This document shows, piece after piece, positions 27,101 to 35,321 of a stretch of 64,000 nt of DNA. The stretch comes from Streptomyces halobius (GTDB lineage: Bacteria; Actinomycetota; Actinomycetes; Streptomycetales; Streptomycetaceae): the NCBI RefSeq assembly GCF_023277745.1, contig NZ_CP086322.1, forward strand, positions 1,798,001-1,862,000, in the 5' to 3' direction. Position 1 is the first letter of the stretch; each line of letters opens with the position of its first letter. Under the pieces are notes generated by a model. That model was not told the origin of the DNA, made no database searches, and saw nothing but the letters and a program-made list of their open reading frames with translations. Made by a program: the position numbers and the translations under genes.

Positions 27101-28150
27101 GAGCTCGCCCCGGACGAGTCGCCGGCGCGGCTGGCGGCGGGGCTGGTAGGCGAGTTGCTCGCCGGTGCGGAGGCTCCGGTCGTCCTCCGCACGGCGGGCG
27201 GCCGCCGCGGCCTCGAACTGGTCGAGGCCGGCCTCGGCCCGCTGGCCGGCAGGGGCGCCGGCCCGGCCGGGGACGGCGCTGCCGAGGCCGAGGCCATGGG
27301 CCTGGACCGTGACTCGGTCGTACTGCTGGCCGGCGGGGCGCGCGGTATCACCGCGCGGTTCGCCGCGACCCTCGCGGCGGCCGCCCGCTGCCGGATCGAG
27401 CTGGTGGGCAGGACCCCCGCACCGACCGGGCCGGAGGACGCGGCCACGCGCGAGGCCACCGACCGCACCGCGCTGCGCGCCGCTCTCGCGGCACAGGGCG
27501 GCCGTTCGGCGGCCGGGATCGAGCAGGCCGTCACGCGGATCCTGGCCCAGCGGGAGATCACCGCAACCGTGGAGCGGCTGCGCGGACTGGGCAGCGCGGT
27601 GCGCTACCACTCGGCGGACCTGCGTGACGCCGAGGCGGTGCGGCGGCTGGTGACCGGCATCCACGCCGAACACGGCCGGCTGGACGGCGTGGTCCACGCC
27701 GCCGGGGTCATCGAGGACCGGGTACTCGCGGACAAGGACCTCGACTCCTTCCGGCGGGTGTTCGGCACCAAGGTGGAGGGTGCGCGCACGCTGCTCACGA
27801 CGCTGGAGGACCTGCCGGACGGGCCCCGGTTCGCCGTCCTGTTCGGCAGCGTCGCGGCCGTCCTCGGCAACCGCGGCCAGGTCGACTACGCCGCCGCCAA
27901 CGACGCGCTGCAGCACCTGGGCAGCCGCTGGGCCGCGCGCACCGGCAACCGGGCGCTGACGGTGCACTGGGGACCGTGGGCGCCCACCGGTGAGCACGAC
28001 GGCATGGTCACCCCGGAGCTCGCCCGTGAGTACGCCCGGCGCGGGGTCAGGCTGATCGACCCCGAAGAGGGCACGCTGTGCCTGCTGCGCGAACTCGCCT
28101 ACGGCGAGCCGTCGGCCGACGCCGTGGTCTACACCGCATCGGGCTGGTGA
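21122..28150 (+). CDS. Iterative PUFA-synthase-like type I PKS (NMO-NMO-KS-AT-ACP-KR)
   Basis: The 2342-residue multidomain enzyme begins with two nitronate-monooxygenase-like TIM barrels. The first is about residues 1-225 and short; the second is about 295-655 with FEGSECGGHVGPRSS, and resembles the PfaD-type enoyl reductase. Then come KS (about 665-1100; active Cys in DAACASSL near 853, His in EAHGTGT and GHTKCAAG), AT (about 1235-1520; FPGQGSQRTGM, GHSYGE), one ACP (about 1720-1800; Ser in LSIDSIKR) and KR (about 2065-2342; AGGARGIT, active Tyr in VDYAAAND). GTG 21122 is preferred over 21116 because CCGGAG stands 5 bases before it. It would extend and process an acyl chain together with the next protein. 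Confidence 0.93.
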   Translation: MATEAVLGISPFGEPAPRLVAAVCRAGGLGVLDLGSGNRPAREALSLLRQWAPGPFGVRVGGGCALTPSDLADGGGVHTVLLAADAPLGPGDFGAAQRVLVEVTCLEEARSAARAGAYGLVARGHESGGRIGELSTFVLLQQLLADDELPLPVWACGGIGPHTAAAAVVGGATGVVLDTQLALLEESGLPEDVAAAVRTMDGSETVVTGGYRVLRRRGPQAPPIPPDPADVAGLLGARDLRTQLLPVGQDGFLAARFARRWGDVGRAVRAVADAVVEAVRDDGPSGALRPDSPMSRAMGTPLPIAQGPMTRVSDQARFASAVAGHGALPFLALALAGPEQTRALLEQTRTALGDRPWGVGVLGFAPEQVKAAQLEAIREFRPACAIIAGGRPSQASALEDVGVETFLHVPSPGLLQQFLDAGARKFVFEGSECGGHVGPRSSFALWEAQVALLTDFLDTGNGADPGELRVFFAGGIHDERSAAMVAALAAPLTSRGVCVGVLMGTAYLFTEEAVGCAAVRPQFQRQVVAARRTELLETAPGHATRCVSSPFTDDYLGIKDELRAQGVPDRQTWERLEQLNVGRLRIASKGVERVGDELVEVDEERQLAEGMFMAGQVAVLRSATTTVPALHASVSSAAADFFTARAGRLRERFGTGQVRDGTPAPAPLDVAVVGMACMFPGAPDLADYWANIVAGADAVTEVPEERWDTQVYYAPEADGGRTESKWGGFLPDIPFDPLRYGIPPSSLGSIEPVQLLALEAARRALDDAGYEARKFDRSRASVVFGAEAGSDLSNAATLRALLPAYLGQLPPELDAQLPRLTEDSFPGMLANVISGRIANRLDLRGANYTVDAACASSLAAVDVACKELAGGTSDLVLCGGADLHNGINDYLLFSSVHALSPTGRSRTFDSAADGIALGEGVACVVLKRLADAERDGDRVYAVIKGVGSASDGKSLGLTAPRRDGQRAALERAYRNAGISPDRVGLVEAHGTGTVVGDRTELSALTEVFTEAGAEPGGCVLGSVKSQIGHTKCAAGLAGLIKTAMALHTGVRPPTAQLRRPNPAWQEGVSPFVFHTAARPWAAPLAERFAGVSAFGFGGTNFHVVLRAHDAGPPPEQGLASWPAELFVFHGTDREDAARSIEQLLALENDRDGRPWRLRDFALAAARRGDASGKPVQAAVVAGDLDELAGLLKRALAGEHDPSAGVFSAAAEGRYQGDGARGEDQGAGGGAAVAFLFPGQGSQRTGMLADLFVAFPEIQRYLRLGRRWAEAVHPPTAFDPAVADEQRARLTDTRTAQPALGITGLAVHDLLGRAGVRPDMTAGHSYGELVALCAAGAFGPETLLELSAARAEAILDAAGPDPGTMAAVAAAPEDVAERLGAVGLADRVVVANHNAPAQTVVSGPTEAVAEAVRLLRENGIAAKPIPVACAFHSPGVAGAGARFAEILADVPLREPETPVWSNRTAAAYAGRPEDIRAELAAQLAAPVRFVAQIEAMYEAGARVFVEAGPGSALTGLVSKILGDRPHTAVSCDPPGGQGLRGFLTALAQLALAGVRVHTGGLLRGRGAVEPGRVRSAASPSAPAGTRPGWTVNGQLVRTLDGNPLPGSLMPARRIQEMTVTEAHSGDAVTNRDQMIHDFLRAGREIVAAQRDVLLTYFGGAEGLPAAAPVPAVPVEPVPVQAVPGAPVPVPAALPPPEPVSAASAQPPAAPDRAPESAAPRALSGADVLRTVLDIISERTGYPLEMIEPDLDLEADLSIDSIKRIEIVGELAARVGFGGPDAGALPRLDDAELETLAKARTAAGMADALAARLPVPGHTTEPRTSEEQTPDRPPVAEGHPATASVAGEAPSRLVLREVPLAEPDGDTAALAGKRFALIGSRGPVAESLAAHLDEHGAHALVRDPGHLLDDEDGPLDGVFHLEALAGTGGSGTSGPLLPDSFPVFQAALRRGPRWLIAAAPDSAASALSPDGRADGLRGMFRTIAREYPDTLARVVELAPDESPARLAAGLVGELLAGAEAPVVLRTAGGRRGLELVEAGLGPLAGRGAGPAGDGAAEAEAMGLDRDSVVLLAGGARGITARFAATLAAAARCRIELVGRTPAPTGPEDAATREATDRTALRAALAAQGGRSAAGIEQAVTRILAQREITATVERLRGLGSAVRYHSADLRDAEAVRRLVTGIHAEHGRLDGVVHAAGVIEDRVLADKDLDSFRRVFGTKVEGARTLLTTLEDLPDGPRFAVLFGSVAAVLGNRGQVDYAAANDALQHLGSRWAARTGNRALTVHWGPWAPTGEHDGMVTPELAREYARRGVRLIDPEEGTLCLLRELAYGEPSADAVVYTASGW

Positions 28151-28151
28151 C

Positions 28152-31100
28152 ATGACCGGCGAGACGCACGGAAACCGGCCCCAGGTCGCCATTGTCGGCA
28201 TGGCGGTGCTGTTCCCGGGGGCCGCGGACCTTCCGGCGTACTGGCAGAACCTGGCCGACGGGGTGGACGCGATCGGCGACGTGCCTCCCGGGCGGTGGGA
28301 CGCCTCCTTCTACGACCCGGGAGCCGCAGACCGCTCGGACCGGGTCTACTGCCGCCGCGGCGGATTCGTCGACGACCTGGCGAAGGTCGAGGTGACGCGG
28401 TTCGGGATCATGCCCAACTCGGTGCCGGGCACCGAGCCGGAGCAGCTCATCGCGCTGCAGGTGGCCGCGGACGCCATCGCGGACGCGGGCGGTGAGCGGC
28501 GGCTGCCGGCCCGGGACCGGGTCGGGGTGATCCTCGGCCGCGGCGGGTACCTGACGCCCGGACTCGCCCGCGGGACCCAGAGCATACTGACGTCCAATCA
28601 ACTGGTCCGCACTCTTGGCGAGTTGCTGCCCGAACTCGGCGGCCAACAGCTGGAGCGGGTGCGGAAGGCGTTCACCCGGCAGCTGGGGCCCGACGAGCCG
28701 GAGCAGGCGATCGGCCTGGTGCCCAACCTCACCGCCTCCCGGGTGGCCAACCGGCTCGACCTGCGCGGCCCCGCCTACACCGTGGACGCCGCCTGTGCGT
28801 CCTCGCTGATCGCGGTCGACCAGGCGGTGGGCGAACTGGCCACGGGACGCTGTGACATGGTGCTCGCCGGCGGTGTGCACCACTGCCACGACATCACGCT
28901 GTGGTCGGTGTTCGCCCGACTGCGCGCGCTCTCCCCCAGCCAGCGGATCCGCCCCTTCCACCGGGCCGCGGACGGTCTGCTGATCGGCGAGGGCACCGGC
29001 GTCGTGGCCCTCAAGCGGCTCGACGACGCGGTGCGCGACGACGACCGGATCTATGCCGTCATCCGCGGCACCGGCGTGGCCAGCGACGGCCGCAGCGGCA
29101 GCCTGGTCAACCCGGACCCCTCGGGCCAGGTCGGCGCCGTGCGGCAGGCATGGCGGGCGGCCGGTCTGGACCCCGCCGCGCCGGGCTCGGTCGGCCTGTT
29201 GGAGGCACACGGGACCGCGACCCCCTCGGGTGACGCGGCCGAACTCGCCACCCTGGCCGAGGTGTTCGGCCCGGGTGGCGGTGACCATGACCGGCCGGTG
29301 ATCGGCTCGGTGAAGTCGATGATCGGCCACACCATGCCGGCCGCGGGCGTGGCGGGGCTCGTCAAGGCGGCGCTGGCGGTGCACCACGCGGTGCTGCCGC
29401 CGACACTGCACTGCGACGACCCGCATCCCGCGCTGGAGCGCACCCGCTTCCGTACGACCGCCACCGCACGCGACTGGGAGACCGACGGCGGGCAGCGGGT
29501 CCGACGCGCGGGGGTGAACGCCTTCGGCTTCGGCGGTATCAACGCCCATGTGGTGCTCGAATCGGCGCCCGGCGCTCCTGCCGTGCGGCGGCCCCGGCCC
29601 GCGGCCGTGGTGCGCGAACCCGAACGGGTGCTGCGGCTGGCCGCCGACAGCCCGCGGCAGCTGGCCGCGCTGCTGGACACGGACGACTCCGGCGTCCTCG
29701 CGGCAGCCGCAAACCGGCCCGCTCCGGGCGGCGGGCGCACCCGGCTCGGCATCGTGGACCCGACCGCCAAACGCCTCGCACTCGCCAGAAAGGCAGTGGC
29801 CAGGGGCCTGCCCTGGCGGGGCCGCAACGATGTGTGGTTCACGCCCGAGCCGCTGCTCGGCGGAGCCGGCGGCGGACGCCTGGCGTTCGTCTTCCCCGGC
29901 CTCGAAGCCGACTTCGCGCCTCAAATCGCCGACGTCGCCCAGCACTTCGGCCTGTCCGCGTTGCTGCCCTCGCTCCGGGACGCGGGCCCGGCGGAGGTGA
30001 CGGACGTCGGCCGGCACGGCGCCGGGGTGATCGGCGTGGGCCGGGTGCTGGACGCCGCCCTGCGGCGGATGGGGATCGTGCCGGACGCGGTGGCGGGCCA
30101 CAGCGTCGGGGAGTGGACCGCGATGGCCACCGCCGGGCTGTACGCCGGCCAGGCCGTGGACGAGTTCACCCGGTCCTTCGACCCCGGACAGGTGCGGGTG
30201 GCGGGCCTCGCCTTCGCCGCACTGGGCGCCCCGGCCGACCGCGTCCGCGCCGCACTCGACGAACACCCCGGGGTCGTGCTCTCGCACGACAACGCGCCGA
30301 ACCAGTCGATGGTGTGCGGCCCGCCCGAGCGGGTGGACGCGCTCGTACGGTGGTTCCGCGCGCAGCGCGTCATCGGCCAGGTCCTGCCGTTCCGGTCCGG
30401 CTTCCACACCCCCATGCTGGCCCCCTACCTCAACCAGATCCGGTACTACGCGGAGCGGTTCGAGCTGCATCCGCCGACGGTGCCCGTGTGGTCGGCGACC
30501 ACCGCGTCGGAATACCCGGAGGCCGAGGAGGAGGTACGCGCGCTGTTCCTGCGTCACCTGCTGGAGCCGGTGCGCTTCCGCCCGCTGACCGAGGCGATGT
30601 ACGAAGCCGGCTTCCGGGTGTTCGTCCAGGCCGGTACGGGCCAGGTCGGGTCGCTGATCGACAGCACTCTGCAGAGCCGCCCGCATCTGGTGGTGGCCGC
30701 CAACTCCCCGCATCGCAGTGGCCTCGCGCAACTGCTGCGGGTCGCCACGGCGCTGTGGGCGGACGGCGGTGATCCGGATGCCGAGGCGCTGCGGAGCGGA
30801 CGCCGGAGCGCTCCGCGGCGCACGCCGATGCCGCTGGACCTCGGCGGGAAGCTGGTCTCCCTGGACCGGGAGACGGTGGCCGGCGTCCGCTCGGCACTGG
30901 CCGCCGGGCAGCCGGCGGTGGCGGGCGGCGGCGAACTGGCCGCTCTGCAGCGGCTGTCCGACCGTCACTCCGTCGTGGCAGCCGAACTCCGCGCGCTGGT
31001 GCGGGACGCCGCGGGCGCCGCCGAGGCGCTCACCGCGGCGGCTGCCGACAGCGCGCACGCCCCGGCGCGGCCGGCTCCGGCGGCCGCGTCCGTACGACCT

Positions 31101-32876
31101 GAACCGCCGCAGCAGCCCGCGCGTCCTGCCTCGCCGCAACCCCCCGTACGGCCGGCGCCGCCACAATCCGCCCGGCGCCCGGCGCCCGGCGGCCCCCTGG
31201 CGGCCCCGGCCCCGCACGCCCCCGGCGGGCGGGAGGAGCGCACCGTGCTCCGGGTGTCGACGGACGCCATGCCCTACCTGCGCGATCACTGCTTCTTCGT
31301 GCAGCGCCCCGACTGGCCCGACGAGGCGGACCGCCGGCCGGTGGTTCCGGCCACCACGGTGGTCCAACACATGATGGAGTTCGCCGAGCGGGCCCGGCCC
31401 GGCTCGCGGGCCGTCGCGGTGCACCAGGTGCGGCTGGACCGCTGGGTGACCGCCGCACCCGCCGAGGACATACCCGTCGGCGTCACGCCGCTGGAGGCCG
31501 GCCGGGTGGCCGTGACGTTCGGCCCCTACGCACGGGCCCAGGTCGAACTGGCCGCACACCATCCCGGTGACCCGCCCCTCCCCTGGCGGTGGCCCCCCAG
31601 CGCCGAACGGCAACCGGAGACCACGGCCGAGCAGCTGTACCGCGACCGCTGGATGTTCCACGGCCCCCTCTTCCAGGGAGTCGCCGAACTCACCGCGATC
31701 GGCGAGACCCATGTACGCGGAGTGCTCACCACCCCGCCCGCGCCCGGCGCGCTGCTGGACAACGTGGGGCAACTCCTCGGCTACTGGATCATGACCACGC
31801 TGCCCGCGCGCACTCTGGTCTTCCCCGTACGGATGAGGCGCATCCGCTTCTTCGGCCCCCACCCCGCGCCCGGCACCCGCCTGGAGTGCCTCATCAAGAT
31901 CACCTCGATCACCGACACTGCGGTGGCCGCCGATATGCAACTCGTGCGCGAGGGCAGGGTGTGGGCGCATCTCAGCGGCTGGGAGGACCACCGCTTCGAC
32001 AACTTCCCGGACACCAGGGACCAGGAGCGCTTCCCCGAGCGCAACGCCCTCTCCCGCGTCCAGGAAGGCGGCTGGTCACTCGTCTTTGACCGCTGCCGGG
32101 ACCTCGCCTCCCGCGATCTCGTCATGCGCCGGCACCTGGGCAGCGCCGAGCGGGAGGAGTACGCGGTGTGCCCGCCGCGCGGCCGCAAGCAGTGGTTGCT
32201 GGGCCGGATCGCGGTCAAGGACGCCGTACGCCAATGGCTGTGGGACCACGGCGAGGGGCCGGTCTTCCCCGCCGAGATACGGGTGGGCAACGATGCGAGC
32301 GGCCGGCCCCGGGTCAGCGGTCTGCACGGCCGCGTCCTGCCCGGACTGGACGTCACGCTGGCACACCGGGCGGAAGCCGCGGTCGCGCTGGTACTGCCGA
32401 GCGCCCCATATGGGCAACCGGGGCCCGGCATCGACGTGGAGGAGGTCACCGAGCGACCCGAGCGGACCGTCACCGCCGCACTGGGCCCGGCCGAACTGGC
32501 CCTCCTCACCGCACGCCGCACCGCGACGGGCGAGCCGGAAGCCCTGTGGTTCACCAGGTTCTGGGCGGCCAAGGAAGCGGTGTCCAAGGCGGAGGGCACC
32601 GGCCTGCAGGGGCAGCCCAAGCGCTTCGCGGTGGTCGCCGCGGAGCCTGACGAGCTGCTGGTGGAGGCGGACGGCCGCCGTTACCGGGTGCGCTGCCGGC
32701 GGATCGGCAATCCGGCCGAACTGCCCGTCCGGGAGTACGTCGTCGCATGGACGGCGGGGCCGGCCGACGAGGGCACCGACGACAGCAACAGCGACACCCG
32801 CAACCGCAGCATCAGCACCAGCACCAGCACCAGCAGCGACAACAACGCAACCGAAGAACGGGAGACGCGACCGTGA
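28152..32876 (+). CDS. Type I PKS partner (KS-AT-DH-phosphopantetheinyl transferase)
   Basis: In this 1574-residue protein the KS spans about 1-465 (Cys 215 in DAACASSL, His in EAHGTAT and IGHTMPAAG). A divergent AT spans about 570-870 (FPGLEAD instead of FPGQG, GHSVGEW, SGFHTPML). A Pro/Ala linker (about 985-1030) precedes a double-hotdog DH (about 1035-1300; His in LRDHCFF, Asp in LLDNVGQ). A C-terminal Sfp/EntD-type PPTase follows (about 1350-1540; GIDVEEV, WFTRFWAAKEAVSKAEG). The PPTase can arm the ACPs of this system with phosphopantetheine. The last 35 residues are a Ser/Thr/Asn-rich tail coded by AGC-ACC repeats. The gene starts 1 bp after the first PKS and overlaps the ACP gene. Confidence 0.93.
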   Translation: MTGETHGNRPQVAIVGMAVLFPGAADLPAYWQNLADGVDAIGDVPPGRWDASFYDPGAADRSDRVYCRRGGFVDDLAKVEVTRFGIMPNSVPGTEPEQLIALQVAADAIADAGGERRLPARDRVGVILGRGGYLTPGLARGTQSILTSNQLVRTLGELLPELGGQQLERVRKAFTRQLGPDEPEQAIGLVPNLTASRVANRLDLRGPAYTVDAACASSLIAVDQAVGELATGRCDMVLAGGVHHCHDITLWSVFARLRALSPSQRIRPFHRAADGLLIGEGTGVVALKRLDDAVRDDDRIYAVIRGTGVASDGRSGSLVNPDPSGQVGAVRQAWRAAGLDPAAPGSVGLLEAHGTATPSGDAAELATLAEVFGPGGGDHDRPVIGSVKSMIGHTMPAAGVAGLVKAALAVHHAVLPPTLHCDDPHPALERTRFRTTATARDWETDGGQRVRRAGVNAFGFGGINAHVVLESAPGAPAVRRPRPAAVVREPERVLRLAADSPRQLAALLDTDDSGVLAAAANRPAPGGGRTRLGIVDPTAKRLALARKAVARGLPWRGRNDVWFTPEPLLGGAGGGRLAFVFPGLEADFAPQIADVAQHFGLSALLPSLRDAGPAEVTDVGRHGAGVIGVGRVLDAALRRMGIVPDAVAGHSVGEWTAMATAGLYAGQAVDEFTRSFDPGQVRVAGLAFAALGAPADRVRAALDEHPGVVLSHDNAPNQSMVCGPPERVDALVRWFRAQRVIGQVLPFRSGFHTPMLAPYLNQIRYYAERFELHPPTVPVWSATTASEYPEAEEEVRALFLRHLLEPVRFRPLTEAMYEAGFRVFVQAGTGQVGSLIDSTLQSRPHLVVAANSPHRSGLAQLLRVATALWADGGDPDAEALRSGRRSAPRRTPMPLDLGGKLVSLDRETVAGVRSALAAGQPAVAGGGELAALQRLSDRHSVVAAELRALVRDAAGAAEALTAAAADSAHAPARPAPAAASVRPEPPQQPARPASPQPPVRPAPPQSARRPAPGGPLAAPAPHAPGGREERTVLRVSTDAMPYLRDHCFFVQRPDWPDEADRRPVVPATTVVQHMMEFAERARPGSRAVAVHQVRLDRWVTAAPAEDIPVGVTPLEAGRVAVTFGPYARAQVELAAHHPGDPPLPWRWPPSAERQPETTAEQLYRDRWMFHGPLFQGVAELTAIGETHVRGVLTTPPAPGALLDNVGQLLGYWIMTTLPARTLVFPVRMRRIRFFGPHPAPGTRLECLIKITSITDTAVAADMQLVREGRVWAHLSGWEDHRFDNFPDTRDQERFPERNALSRVQEGGWSLVFDRCRDLASRDLVMRRHLGSAEREEYAVCPPRGRKQWLLGRIAVKDAVRQWLWDHGEGPVFPAEIRVGNDASGRPRVSGLHGRVLPGLDVTLAHRAEAAVALVLPSAPYGQPGPGIDVEEVTERPERTVTAALGPAELALLTARRTATGEPEALWFTRFWAAKEAVSKAEGTGLQGQPKRFAVVAAEPDELLVEADGRRYRVRCRRIGNPAELPVREYVVAWTAGPADEGTDDSNSDTRNRSISTSTSTSSDNNATEERETRP

Positions 32877-33223
32877 ACAGCGCACCGGTGAACGGCGGTC
32901 AGCCGACCACTCCGGCCACGGCGCACGAGGAGGAGGTGGAGCAGGAGGTATTCGACGAGATCGTCGGCATGCTCCACGCCGTCCTCGGCGACTACGGCCT
33001 GGACGAGGCCGGAATCACCATGGACACCCGTTTCCACGAGGATCTGGACCTGGAGAGCATCGACCTGGTGACCCTCGGCGGTCATCTGGAGGCCCGGTAC
33101 GGGGACGCCGTGAACTTCGCCGAGTACCTCGCCGGCCTCGGCCTCGAACAGATCATCACCCTGACCATAGGCCGGCTCGTCGAGCACGTCGCCGCGTGCC
33201 TGCGGGACTCCGGGGAGCACTGA
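32873..33223 (+). CDS. Stand-alone acyl carrier protein
   Basis: The 116-residue acidic protein has the carrier motif HEDLDLESIDLVTLGGHLEARYG; the Ser of LESIDL takes phosphopantetheine, presumably from the PPTase domain just upstream. The GTG overlaps the PKS stop (GTGA). It may accept the finished chain for off-loading or present a starter; the two ACPs of the operon (this one and that in the first PKS) are clearly different in sequence. Confidence 0.92.
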   Translation: MNSAPVNGGQPTTPATAHEEEVEQEVFDEIVGMLHAVLGDYGLDEAGITMDTRFHEDLDLESIDLVTLGGHLEARYGDAVNFAEYLAGLGLEQIITLTIGRLVEHVAACLRDSGEH

Positions 33224-33226
33224 GCA

Positions 33227-34108
33227 GTGGCAGTGGTCAACGCCAACGGCGTCAATCTGCATGTGAAGCGGATGCCTGCCCGCAACGGCAACGGCACCGT
33301 CAGCGGCACCTTCGCCCATGCCGAGGCACCGCCCACCGTGGTGCTCCTCCACGGCATGGTCATCGACAGCCTCGCCAGCCACTACCTCACGCTGGCACCG
33401 GCCTTCGCGGCCGCGGGCTTTGACGTGATCATGTACGACATGCGCGGGCACGGCCACAGCGAACGGCCGCCGAGCGGCTACCTGCTGCAGGACTTCGTCG
33501 AGGATCTCGACGCGCTGCTCGACCGGCTGGCGGTCGCCGGGCCGGTGCATCTGGTCGGCTACTCCTACGGCGGCACCGTCGCGTTCAGCTACGCGGCCCA
33601 CCGCCCGGACCGCGTGGCCAGCGTCTCGCTGCTGGAGTCGGAGCCCGCGACCGAGGCCTGGGCCCGCAAGACAGCCGAGAGCCTGCACCGCGGGGTGGTG
33701 GAGCTGGCCCGGGAGAGCCTGTATCCGGAACTGGCCGAGAAATACAGCGCACACGTCTCCCGGCGGGTGAAGTCCTTCGCCCGGCTGCTGCACTCCTGCA
33801 CCCTGGCCGAGGAGATGCCCACCAGCAGGGTCCTGGCGGAGGCCGAGATCCGGTCCGTACGCTGCCCGGTCCTCGCCGTCTACGGCAGCGAATCCGAACT
33901 CGCGCCCCAGGAGCCGTGGTTGACGTCGCTCCTGCCCAACTGCCGTACCGCGAAGATCCCGGATCAGGAGCACTGGATCCTCATCGGTGCCACACAGCAG
34001 GTGATCGACCTGGTGACGGCGTGGATCCGTGAGCACGCCGCGGTGCCCTCGGCGCGCCCCGCGCCATCGGCGACCCCGGCCCCCTCAGCGAAGGCCGAAG
34101 GCTCATGA
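33227..34108 (+). CDS. Alpha/beta hydrolase, probable chain-releasing thioesterase or acyltransferase
   Basis: The 293-residue alpha/beta-hydrolase has the oxyanion motif VVLLHGM, nucleophile elbow VGYSYGG (Ser near residue 109), acid region AVYGSESEL and catalytic His in DQEHWILIG. No signal peptide is present, so it acts in the cytosol. Its place between the ACP and glycosyltransferase genes suggests release of the acyl chain or its transfer to a sugar or alcohol. GTG 33227 follows GGGGAG, and the end overlaps the glycosyltransferase start (ATGA). Confidence 0.88.
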   Translation: MAVVNANGVNLHVKRMPARNGNGTVSGTFAHAEAPPTVVLLHGMVIDSLASHYLTLAPAFAAAGFDVIMYDMRGHGHSERPPSGYLLQDFVEDLDALLDRLAVAGPVHLVGYSYGGTVAFSYAAHRPDRVASVSLLESEPATEAWARKTAESLHRGVVELARESLYPELAEKYSAHVSRRVKSFARLLHSCTLAEEMPTSRVLAEAEIRSVRCPVLAVYGSESELAPQEPWLTSLLPNCRTAKIPDQEHWILIGATQQVIDLVTAWIREHAAVPSARPAPSATPAPSAKAEGS

Positions 34109-35292
34109 GCGGATTTCTCTTCGTCGTACCGCCCCTGGTCGGGCACATCAACCCCACGGTCGGCGTCGCGGCCGAGCTGGCCCGGCGGGGGCACGAGGTG
34201 GCCTGGGCGGGACGGCCGGACGTCGTGGAGCCGCTGGTGGGCGGGCGGGCGACGGTGTTCCCCTGCGCCTCGCCGCAGTTGGACAGCCCCGACCTGCTGC
34301 GCCCGGACTCGCTGCGCGGCCCGGCGGCGCTGAAGTTCCTGTGGGAGCGGTTCTTGGGGCCGCTGGCGCAGGACATGGCCCCCGGTGTCCGGGCCGCGGT
34401 CGAGGAGTTCGGGCCCGACGTGCTCATCGCCGACCAGCAGGCGGTCGCCGGGGCGCTGGTGGCCGAGCGGATGGGGGTGCCCTGGGCCACCTCGGCGACC
34501 ACGTCGGCGGGGTTCACCTCGCTGGCGGGCATGCCGAGGGTGGAAGAGTGGATCGCCGGGCTGCTGCACGGCCTGCGGCAGCGGATCGGCGTGCCGCACG
34601 GCACCGCGGATCCCCGCCTGTCCGACGACCTCGTGCTCTTGTTCAGCACCGAGGCCCTCGTAGGCCGGGACGCCCCCCTCGGCGAGCAGGTGCGCTGCGT
34701 CGGCCCGTCCCTCTCCGCCCGCCCCACCGGGGACGACTTCCCCTGGAAGCGGCTGGACTCCCGGCGCCCCAAGGTGCTGATCACCCTCGGCACGGCCAAC
34801 ACGGAGGTCGTGCCGCGCTTCCTCGCCGAGTGCGCCGAAGCCGTACGCACCCGGACCGACCACCTGCAGGCAATCATCGTCGACCCCTCGGGCACCCTGC
34901 CGGAGAGCGCCGACAGCGTTCTCGTCCGCCGCCGGGTCCCCCAGCTCCCCTTGCTGGAACGGGTCGACGCCGTGGTCTGCCACGCCGGCCACAACACCGT
35001 CTGCGAGACGCTCTGGCACGGGCTCCCCCTGGTCGTCGCTCCCCTGCGGGACGATCAGCCCGCCGTCGCCGGTCAGGTCACCCGGGCCGGCGCGGGAGTT
35101 CGCGTGCGCTTCAACCGGGCGGGCGCCGCCCATATCAACACGGCACTCGACGCCGTACTCCACGAGCCCGGCTACCGGGCCGCCGCCCAACGGGTGGGAC
35201 GCTCCTTCCGCGAAGCCGGCGGCGCGGCCGCCGCGGCAACCCACCTCGAACAGCTCGCCGACCGCACGGCAGGCGACACGCCGCCGCGCTGA
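34105..35292 (+). CDS. GT1-family (macrolide-type) UDP-glycosyltransferase
   Basis: The 395-residue GT-B enzyme has the N-terminal acceptor-domain start FLFVVPPLVGHINPTVGVA and the donor-domain signature VVCHAGHNTVCETLWHGLPLVVAPLRDDQP, typical of the MGT/UGT group. It would add a sugar from a nucleotide-sugar donor to the hydroxyl of the PKS product. It is the last gene of the five-gene operon. No dedicated deoxysugar genes are present, so a common sugar donor is likely. Confidence 0.92.
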   Translation: MSGFLFVVPPLVGHINPTVGVAAELARRGHEVAWAGRPDVVEPLVGGRATVFPCASPQLDSPDLLRPDSLRGPAALKFLWERFLGPLAQDMAPGVRAAVEEFGPDVLIADQQAVAGALVAERMGVPWATSATTSAGFTSLAGMPRVEEWIAGLLHGLRQRIGVPHGTADPRLSDDLVLLFSTEALVGRDAPLGEQVRCVGPSLSARPTGDDFPWKRLDSRRPKVLITLGTANTEVVPRFLAECAEAVRTRTDHLQAIIVDPSGTLPESADSVLVRRRVPQLPLLERVDAVVCHAGHNTVCETLWHGLPLVVAPLRDDQPAVAGQVTRAGAGVRVRFNRAGAAHINTALDAVLHEPGYRAAAQRVGRSFREAGGAAAAATHLEQLADRTAGDTPPR

Positions 35293-35321
35293 ACCGACCG
35301 CCGACGCGTACGGCGACCGCG

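Noticed and set aside
23357..31991. Very long minus-strand open frames (over 1300 codons) antisense to the PKS genes
   Set aside because: These are GC-bias shadows; they show no domain, while the plus strand has complete KS, AT, ACP, KR, DH and PPTase motifs.
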